NCBI GenBank assembly: GCA_022495005.1
Contig: JAGYXB010001610.1
Coordinates: 124,001-188,000 of the forward strand
Length of the DNA stretch: 64,000 nt
Source: Rhyacophila brunnea
Lineage: Eukaryota > Arthropoda > Insecta > Trichoptera > Rhyacophilidae
Direction of reading: 5' to 3'
The notes under the pieces were generated by a model. It saw only the letters and a program-made list of their open reading frames with translations, searched no databases and was not told the DNA's origin. Shown one piece after another: positions 56,776-64,000 of this stretch (its first letter is position 1; every line of letters begins with the position of its first letter). The translations under genes were made by a program, and so were the position numbers.

Positions 56776-57579
56776 CAGTGGCGCACTCAGGATTTAATAT
56801 TGGGGGGAGCACAAGGAGGAGAATGTAAATTTGACCCATAAGCTCTTTTTCTTCTTCACAGCCTAATTTCTCGTTTATCGGTCTTTTATCTATTGCACTC
56901 GTTGTACCTACACCATGGTCCCCATATCCTGAAACGGGCCATCAAGCTAGGATATTTGGTGGTCCCCCTACCTACCGCTAAGATTAAAGGTTAAATTAAC
57001 ACTACATTAACGTTTTTCAAACAGTGTTTTAGTTCAAATTAAGGGTACTTACACAGTGACTTATCGGTGATTTTTAATACATCTACTTTAATAATGGAGC
57101 TGTCGAGTATCGACACATAATAATCATAAATGTATTGCACAATTATACAATTGAAAGTATTCATGGCCATGAAGTATAATAGCGCCATTTTTTACTATTA
57201 AAGCTAATTTATGATGTGTGTTTATCTCACTTATCTGGTCAACCCGACACGCCGGGCTCCCAGGCTAGAGCCCTGTCAGCCCTCCCTAGCCATGACCTAC
57301 ACTACTCCGGAATTTGGGTGGACACCGATTTTTTATTTTTTTAATTTCCATTTAGGATTGGGTTTCTAAAAAAACCCGACATTAGTGTTTCGAAATTTTT
57401 GTGTTAGAAATTAAAATCTAAGAAATTTTTCTATAAAGGGTGCTTTTTTGCCGTGTTTTTATTTGTCTAAGCCGAAAGGTATAGTTTATTGGCTTTCATT
57501 TTCACTGTTTAAAATCATTCTGATAATTTTCATGTTTGGGGGGTGCCAGGGTCCCTTGCCCCTCCTGGGTGTGCCACTG
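56776..57579 (+). mobile_element. hAT-type element, CAGTGGCGCAC family (copy 2)
   Basis: The ends are CAGTGGCGCACTCAGG and CCTGGGTGTGCCACTG. A perfect 8-bp duplication, AACATGGA, flanks it (56768-56775, 57580-57587). Inside is a J-type element with its own perfect duplication. Homologous to 24683-25548 in reverse. No coding capacity. Confidence 0.95.
56914..57294 (-). mobile_element. J-type element nested in the CAGTGGCGCAC element
   Basis: Runs from CATGGTCCCCATATCCTGAA to GTCAGCCCTCCCTAGCCATG. Perfect 8-bp duplications, ACCTACAC, lie at 56906-56913 and 57295-57302. The terminal CATGG-(C/T)CCC sequence matches the free copy at 58487. The 8-bp duplication suggests a hAT-like origin. Confidence 0.9.
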
Positions 57580-57587
57580 AACATGGA

Positions 57588-57670
57588 CCTCAACAAACCA
57601 ACCAGCCCGCACAACACTCGGTCTAAATCGAACGTATCATAAAGCCCTACGTTTGGGTGTAAAGCATCTG
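57588..57670 (-). repeat. Repeat family B fragment
   Basis: Reverse complement contains CCCTACGTTTGGG-flanking landmarks of family B (AACACTCGGTCTAAATCGA, AAAGCCCTACGTTTGGGTGT). It abuts the hAT duplication at 57587, so the hAT element probably landed in this B copy. Confidence 0.5.
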
Positions 57671-57904
57671 AAGTTGTTTACGTTAACTTTATCACCTACC
57701 TATTAAGCCAAGGATACGCAACGCAAAATTTAAAAAGTAACTTAATTATGTACTATATAATTCAGTCAATCTTGCCGTACTAGCAATATTTATAATATTA
57801 ATACTATCGACCGAAGAAACGTGATGGAATTTAAATTTCATAGATAGGTGATTAAGTTTTTAGCTACTTTATTGTATTAATTTGTTATATATTAAATTAT
57901 ATTG

Positions 57905-58290
57905 AAGTGTGGACGCTAAACCAAGAGATGTCACTGAGACTTGAAGCTTTCGAGATGTGGCTGTATAGGCGCATCCTCAAAATTCCTTGGACTGACCGGG
58001 TGACAAATGTTGAAGTTCTCAATCGAATGGGGAAGGACCGAGAAGTTCTAAAGTTCTAAACCAGGAAACTATAGTACCTTGGCCACATTATGAGAGGACA
58101 AAAATACAGCATTCCCCAACTTGTCATTCAACGAAAGATCAATGAGAAGCGTAGCAGAGGATGGCGCCGCATTTCGTGGCTTAAGAACCTCCGTGATTGG
58201 TACGAGTGCAGCTACACTGAACTGTTTCGGGTAGTAGACGACAAAGATAAGATCGCCTTGATGGTGGCCGACCTCCGCTAGGGGATTGCA
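57905..58290 (+). pseudogene. LINE reverse transcriptase C-terminus
   Basis: One frame throughout gives VWTLNQEMSLRLEAFEMWLY, RRILKIPWTDRVTNVEVLNR, then two in-frame stops near 58059-58075, then YLGHIMRGQKYSI, KINEKRSRGWRRISWLKNLR, DWYECSYTELFRVVDDKDKI and ALMVADLR. This is an unusually well preserved end of a CR1/RTE-like LINE protein. A short GAAGAAAA tail follows near 58298. Confidence 0.9.
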
Positions 58291-58486
58291 CAATAAGAAG
58301 AAAATATTAAATTATATTCGTTGTCAGTGTATATTATGCCTTTAAGTGAGTGTACATAGTGCATAAAGATGCCGAAAGGCGAATCCCGGGTTGCAAATAA
58401 CGACTCAAATAGAATAGTACAAAACTTAAATCCATTAGAATTTTAATTTAAATTCCTATCAAGTACCTTCGGTTGATAATATTGAT

Positions 58487-58893
58487 CATGGCCCCCACAG
58501 GGCTGATAGGGCTCTAGCCTGGGGGCCCGGGCTCAGGAGGGGCCCGGCGAGGCGAGACGACCAGATAAGTGAGATAAACACATATCAAAAATTTGCTTTA
58601 ATAGTAAAAAAAGTCGTCTACGGCACTATTTTCCTTCAGTATTATTATTATTTAAAGTTATCTGATTGTACGATACAATTTTCAATTGTGTATCAATACT
58701 CGACATCTCCATAATTCAAATGGATGTATTAAAATATACAATAAAACACTAAACATACACATTAATTTTACCGCGTACACCATTTTGGAAAACGCTACTG
58801 TAGAGCGTCACACTGCCTTTATCCTTAGCAATAGGTAGGGGGGCCCGCCAAAGATCCTTGCCTGGAGCCCCGCTTCACGGTGTGGGACCAATG
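58487..58893 (+). mobile_element. J-type element, reference copy
   Basis: The ends are CATGGCCCCCACAGGG and TGTGGGACCAATG. Perfect 8-bp duplications, ATATTGAT, lie at 58479-58486 and 58894-58901. GC-rich termini (GGGGGCCCGGGCTC) and an AT-rich centre. Three other copies are nested in or interrupted by other elements (9809, 40330, 56914). No ORF. Confidence 0.95.
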
Positions 58894-58901
58894 ATATTGA
58901 T

Positions 58902-60009
58902 ATAATAATACTATAATACTGCGTTATAAATATTGCTAGTCTTTCTTATTTGCATATTTAACGCGTTCGCTGCTGAAGAGATAATGAGATTTTAATTGCC
59001 CCCTTTAAAATGCACGTTAATTACATCGATCGGCTTCCTGGTCATTACGCGCCGTGTGCGTCTTCCGCGTCCAAAGTATTAACGACTGAGAGATGGCATC
59101 TGTAAAATGTATATTAATTGCATCTCGGTACAAAACGAAACTTATTCAATCGATTTACAGTTAAGTGTGTTTATTTTGTCAACAAATGGAACCGTCGTTT
59201 GATTAACGTGTTGGTATCAGAATATACTGAATATATAAAGTTAGTAGTCTAAACCAAATTAGGAGGATAAAAAAATAAAAATTTCACAAGGATTTGACAG
59301 TAGTAACAAAATGTTTTATGACTTAGACTCGATTCGTTTCCAGATTTTATCTGAAATTAAATGTTAGAGTAAACTGGGAGTCAGCATATTTCCGCAGATA
59401 ATTCTAAAATATGCAAAAGCTTTTTCGGAAAACTCCTAAGCGCTGACACTAACAGTTAAGTTTACGGCTTCCGCGTTAAGTATTATTGCAGTATTGCAAA
59501 AAAGTATACTTTTAACAGGTGTTTGATGACGTTAGCATTTTTCCCCGGAGCATATTATTATAAAGGAAGCCTTTGAATTACTTACTGTTTCCTCGTGGAA
59601 TCATTCATTCTCATTTAATACTATCAAAATAATAATATCGTCACCTTACTATTAAAACCTGGTAAGTCTATTTGAGAAGAATTTTGAGGGGAAGGAAAAA
59701 ACCTAATAAAAACAATATTTTAAACACCTCTCTAATCGATGAATTTGCTCACACTGTTTGTGAAATACGAAGTTTTAATATCATGTTTGAAACCACGAAA
59801 CTGCGAGTTTTTAAAATTTGTCTATAGATGGAAAATATATTAGTCTAAATAACCGAGGTTTGGTATGATTTAAATTTTTTTTTTGCTTAAAATTTTGTCG
59901 AAAAAACTCAATTTTTCCATAATATCCGTCTTACAAAGTCTTCCTGGTCACCCTACTGGTGACAATATATTTTGCTGCTTGGAACTACTTCCTATAAGAG
60001 CAAGTGGTG
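58902..60009. other. Unassigned stretch with a unique-looking patch
   Basis: About 58960-59110 is less AT-rich and contains several ATTA/TAAT cores (GCACGTTAATTACATCGATC); it resembles no repeat here. 59140-60000 is AT-rich and featureless. Confidence 0.25.
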
Positions 60010-60020
60010 TGGTGTGGGAT

Positions 60021-60216
60021 TGTTTTTTTTATATAGAATTATTAATAACCATGTCCTTGCTTTTTCGTACAAGGTGGTTGTTAGTAATTTTGAACAATCA
60101 CAAACGCCCAGGCTTTGAGAAAAACACATACATGTTTTTGTCATGACCGGGAATCGAACCCAGAACTCTCGGGTGGAAGGCCAGCGCCTTACCCACTGCA
60201 CCACAAGAGCCACCTA
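60021..60216 (-). repeat. tRNA-derived SINE (family S5) with target duplication
   Basis: The minus-strand head is GGTGGCTCTTGTGGTGCAGT with GGGTAAGGCGCTGG (box A). Box B is CTGGGTTCGATTCCCGG. The body contains ACCACCTTGTACGAAAAAGC and the tail is A-rich. An 11-bp duplication, TGGTGTGGGAT, flanks it at 60010-60020 and 60217-60227, as expected for LINE-mobilised insertion. Confidence 0.9.
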
Positions 60217-60269
60217 TGGTGTGGGATGGGTTGTGAAAAATATATTTGGTATAGTGAAAATTTAACCCA

Positions 60270-60500
60270 CTCTACTTACGGTGGCCGAGCGGTTTATAAT
60301 GTTGTGGGTCCCAGGTTAGAATCCTGGGTCTCGCAAATACAAATATTGTTTTTAAATTCGTATTTGGGGTGCGAGTATGGACCTAATAGGTTGAGCAAGT
60401 GACTAATATCCACTTCTCGTAAAAATAAAAAATCTGTTAATACAAAACTCAATTCTGTGGAGGCCCATATTATTATGATCTTATTAGGATCGGAAATTGT
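60270..60500 (+). repeat. tRNA-derived SINE (family S1)
   Basis: The head is ACGGTGGCCGAGCGGTTTAT (box A) and TCCCAGGTTAGAATCCTGGG (box B). Body: ATGGACCTAATAGGTTGAGC. Tail: GATCTTATTAGGATCGGAA. Ser/Leu tRNA-like origin is suggested by the GGCCGAGCGG start. Confidence 0.8.
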
Positions 60501-61054
60501 CAAAAGAAGATAAATTAAAAGTGTTGTTTTAATATTACATGTGGACTAATATACATATATATTCTATCTGTTAAAAATTAAGTTGTAAATAAGTTAAATA
60601 CGTTTAGTTTGGTCACTTCACACACAATTTTGTTAGATGGCAATTCTTAATATATTTTTATAATTCTCAGAGCATCCAAGTTGCTCCGATAGATTTTTAA
60701 ATTCGTTGCAACATACTAAAGGTAAAAAATTTACACCGCACAGAATTTTTATTAATTCCTTCAACGTGCAATAATGTGTATGGAAATTGAAGAGTTGCTT
60801 AAGTCGGTTAAACCGGTTATTGGGCCCACCAAGCCGTCTGACCTGGTCGCCATAAAGGCCAATTTTGTTGCATTTAGAAAATTTGCAACATCATATTGCC
60901 AATGTGTAGATCTCTTCACTTAGATTGTTCAGCGCTTTTGTATTGACTTTTGTTACTTAAATACAATTTTTAATTATGCCTCTACGTGCTCCTTTCTCCC
61001 ATTAAATTGAAGTCATATAGGTAAATTCAGTTACAGCACATTCGAGTGGACGGT
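60501..61054. other. Unassigned stretch
   Basis: The 60810-60885 segment is shared in reverse with 34380-34460; the rest is featureless. Confidence 0.3.
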
Positions 61055-61190
61055 GACGTTAGTCTTGGATAACTGATCCTCAGACATTCCCAGTCATAAA
61101 AAATGATGCTTCATGAAAATTTCATGAAACGCCCGATTAAGACCGAGTGTGGTTTGGTGGGGGTCATTAAATTGAAAGTGCAATCATAAA
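61055..61190 (+). repeat. Repeat family B fragment
   Basis: CTTGGATAACTGATCCTCAG, ACATTCCCAGTCATAAAAAA, ACGCCCGATTAAGACCGAGT and GTGGTTTGGTGGGGGTC parallel the family B core. Confidence 0.5.
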
Positions 61191-61474
61191 TCTTCACGTG
61201 ACAGCAAGTTTGACGTCACATAAAATAGCGACCTAAACTGGCATTATAAGTATTATACCCGTAGTAGATTTAGTAGAAGATTTACGCTGCGTATCTTAAA
61301 CCTTAATATCGTGGGGTAAATGCCAAAAGTTGGTAAGTCTCGAAATCATGTTTTGGAGTAATTGCAATTTGAAGTTTGACATGCCTTCTAAAATCAGGCA
61401 TTACGCTCATTTTTTTGGGCTTTATGTGTATGTTCTATAATATATCGGATAACCTTGAATCTTTCTAAGATATA

Positions 61475-61720
61475 TTTTTTCGACCTTGTCCGATCCTAAT
61501 AGGATCATATGAGCCTCCACAGAGTGGAGGTTTGTATTAACAGTTTTTATTGTTTACGAGAAATGGATGTCAGTCACTTGCTCAACCTATTAGGTCCATA
61601 CTCTGACTCATACACAAATTGAAAAAAAATATGTGTACTTGCCAGACCCAGGATTCGAACCTGGGACCCTTGACTCAATAGGCCGGCGTTTAAGCCACGC
61701 GGCCATCGTGGGTGGATATA
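61475..61720 (-). repeat. tRNA-derived SINE (family S1)
   Basis: The minus-strand head is GATGGCCGCGTGGCTTAAAC and CCCAGGTTCGAATCCTGGG; body and tail match 21865-22095 with few differences, including GATCCTATTAGGATCGGACA. Confidence 0.85.
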
Positions 61721-62442
61721 TATGGACACTTCATAATCCGTTATTAACTTATAATACTTAAATTATCGACTTACCAACTTTTGGCAGCAGCCCCACAAAT
61801 TAACTTTAATCTTCAAATTGTTTTCATTTAATTAAATACGATGAATACATTTTATAATGACGGTAAACTATTGTCATTTAACTTAACTAAAAAGGGATTT
61901 TTTTCAAACGAGAATAGAAAAGCTCTCTTTGGCTTCTACGGTCCTCTTATTACGCAAAGAATTGAAGAAATTTCCAAATCAAGTCGTTTAATTCCCAGTG
62001 AAAAGAAATTTAATTAACCGACCTCTCCCCATTGGCTGCTAGGCCTTCTACGTCTTCCCTTCCTCACAGAATAAAGTCGTTCCGCTGATTCATATCACGG
62101 CAAAGGGAAATTGTGTCGAATAAAAATAATAAACCTCTTATACACCCGAAAAGAAAAATGTAATCCAACATTTTCGTGACGTAATTTTCCTTTTAGTAAA
62201 TATTTCAATGATATACCAAAGGAAGCTTTAATTTATGCAATCTCCTGATTGTTTGATAAAAAATTTCAATCGTTTTATTATGCTATCGTAAAGTCGTACT
62301 GTGTAAATGGCTTTGATATTAGCGTTACACGAGGACAGCAAAGTTTATTCTACACTTGTCCATACCTTACTTATGTGGCATGAGTGGGGAAGTAAAAAAT
62401 ATATTATCACTTATTGAATTAGAAACAGATTTCTTCAACAAA
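61721..62442. other. Unassigned stretch
   Basis: About 61900-62110 looks unlike the repeats and is less AT-rich (GACCTCTCCCCATTGGCTGC, which includes a CCAAT-box complement, ATTGG). It is a candidate non-coding conserved segment. No gene. Confidence 0.25.
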
Positions 62443-62446
62443 AATT

Positions 62447-62875
62447 GAATACGTGTATTAAATAAGGCTCTAAGTACCAAAAAGTAGTATTGCCTGTAGT
62501 TACAAAATACCGAGTCATTGCAGTAAAATTTCATGAAGCAGATCTTTTGAAAAATGTAGTTTTACAGTGTGAAGCAATCACGGCAGCTTCTATAATTTTA
62601 GGTATTAAGAACTCAGCAAGTGTCAACACACCATCGTCAGTTATTTTATATTGAATGCCGTTGACCACTGCAGTGCTACTTACGCCATTATAAATAAAAC
62701 ACGCCAACGGACTTACAACGTCGACAGGTTTAATTATTTTGCTGTATTTTTTTGACTTGCTTGAGGCACTTAGACTATAGTTGAAGTTTTTGGCGTTGGT
62801 ATGTAGAACATTTTTCTATAAAAATGTCAGTTTTTATTATTTTGGTACTTAGCGCCTTAATTATTACACGTATTC
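62447..62875. mobile_element. MITE with GAATACGTG ends (copy 2)
   Basis: Terminal repeats and interior are nearly identical to 47561-47988, with a handful of substitutions and a one-base length difference. The flanking tetranucleotide is AATT on both sides (62443-62446, 62876-62879), different from copy 1. This shows where the element ends and that the two are independent insertions. Confidence 0.95.
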
Positions 62876-62994
62876 AATTTATTCTACACTTACAGAATTT
62901 AGACTTATGATACAATTTATGATGCTGTTTTTTAACACTACAGCAGCCTACGATGCCCAATAATAGTATTGTAGTGAAACAGTATTGTGTTTAG

Positions 62995-63130
62995 TAATAT
63001 ATATGAAACAATCAAAATCACGCAGGTTTTGATAAATTCATAAAAATATATTGTGATCCCAACGAGAATCAAACTCGGGGCTGCCGAATGAAAGGCCAAC
63101 GCGTTACTCAATGGACTACGAAGACCCGGT
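62995..63130 (-). repeat. tRNA-derived SINE (family S5), degraded
   Basis: The minus-strand head is TAGTCCATTGAGTAACGCGT and CCCGAGTTTGATTCTCGTTG; the adjoining body (GATAAATTCATAAAAATATA) resembles the 42.3-kb copy. Confidence 0.55.
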
Positions 63131-63174
63131 ATTATAATGCTTCCGCTTATAATGTCATAGATTACAAGTCTGAT

Positions 63175-63335
63175 GAATTCCCGTTGTTTCTAAATGCGTG
63201 TTTGAACCATAGTATGGACCTAATAGATCGAGCAAATGGCTGACATCTATTTCTCGTAAAAAAAAAAAAATCTTGTAATAGAACATCCACTCTGTGAGGT
63301 CTACATGATCTTGTTGGGATCGAACATGGTAAAAT
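63175..63335 (+). repeat. SINE family S1, headless copy
   Basis: Body ATGGACCTAATAGATCGAGC, TATTTCTCGTAAAAAAAAAA, CATCCACTCTGTGAGGTCTA and tail GATCTTGTTGGGATCGAACA match S1. The tRNA-like head is absent or unrecognisable. Confidence 0.65.
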
Positions 63336-64000
63336 ATAAATATATTATATAATATAATAATACCTGAGGTATTTTGTGTATTTAAATTATGTATATTCAA
63401 TTAAGAATGTTTCCTACATTCTCAAATTTTGTGAATTATTCGTTGAATAAAATAAAAATAGTTTAATACAATATTGCTTTGTCAAAAACTATATTTACAA
63501 TAATATTAATACTATCAACCAAAGGAAACGCACTTGATGAAATTTGAATTTAAATTCTAATGGATTTAAATTTTGTACTATTCTATTTGAGTATCAGAGT
63601 TCACTCAAATAGAATAGTACACAAATTAAACCCATTAGAATCTATATTTACTATTTATGTTATCAAAATGTCATTTTTTGACAGCGCTGTCAGTTTGTTT
63701 CAGAGTTTTTCCACTTTATCTAAATATTCGCTGACTACAAGTGATGAAGTATAGTTTATTCAAAAATTGAAATTAGAATTTATTAAAAAATAACGTTATT
63801 ACACATTTTTTGTGGCACCACAATTTGAATCATTTATAAAATTAAACAGCAGCTTTTTAAAAAAGCTCTCTATGAAACGCCAAAGTTAATTATTTTTGCT
63901 TCAATAAACAAAATGAGTGCTAAGTAAGGAGTGAAAATTTTACCATAAAATAAATTTACTATACAAATATTAGTAAAGTTTACTTAATTAAAAAGATCTG
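63336..64000. other. AT-rich end with SINE E fragment and a hairpin
   Basis: A SINE E body fragment (TTGTGAATTATTCGTTGAAT) lies at about 63385-63470. A hairpin with 37-nt arms at 63555-63591 and 63604-63640 follows. No gene. Confidence 0.4.

Overview
The window looks like nuclear DNA of an insect. It is AT-rich, with short stops in every frame, almost no long ORFs and a dense layer of decayed transposable elements. Short arrays of the arthropod telomere motif TTAGG occur inside several repeats. The families seen (Helitron, mariner, many short hAT-like elements, tRNA-derived SINEs, non-LTR retrotransposon tails) fit an insect; a hemipteran such as an aphid relative is my impression only.

Only one piece of probable host coding sequence is recognisable: a ~170-bp exon at 750-919 (+) encoding part of the beta-propeller of a dipeptidyl-peptidase-4-like (S9B) protein. 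No other exon of that gene was found, so the rest of the window is probably intron or intergenic DNA.

The remainder is a mosaic of mobile DNA. Positions 1-9 kb hold two non-LTR reverse-transcriptase remnants, a repeat family built on a CACGGCGAACTGC-type end, a repeat with a duplicated terminus, and a tandem-like repeat. Positions 9-13 kb hold two hAT-type elements and a long-TIR element. A 2.7-kb Helitron remnant (16.7-19.4 kb, minus strand) shows a HUH motif, a tyrosine motif, Walker A and a hairpin/CTAG 3' end. Positions 20-30 kb carry an inverted pair of an unknown repeat, SINEs, a long hAT-type element, an almost perfect foldback with TTAGG repeats in its loop, and LINE tails. Around 30 kb a Tc1/mariner-like transposase relic has a hAT-type element with a perfect 8-bp duplication in its 3' part. 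Positions 35-43 kb contain two copies of a TAGGGATTC element (one with a paralogous empty site in the window), a palindromic repeat and a SINE landed in a TTAGG run. A full-length but frameshifted mariner lies at 44.84-46.14 kb. Two nearly identical 428/429-bp elements with perfect 4-bp flanking duplications lie 15 kb apart (47.6 and 62.4 kb). Positions 50-64 kb add a hAT relic with transposase residues, more LINE tails, nested hAT-type elements, SINEs and a strong hairpin.

No intact system of cooperating genes is visible. The interest lies in reconstructable insertion histories (target duplications, nested insertions, empty site), in apparently recent non-autonomous elements whose autonomous partner is unknown, and in the repeated association of telomere-like TTAGG runs with inverted-repeat elements. 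Coordinates of repeats without target duplications are approximate.
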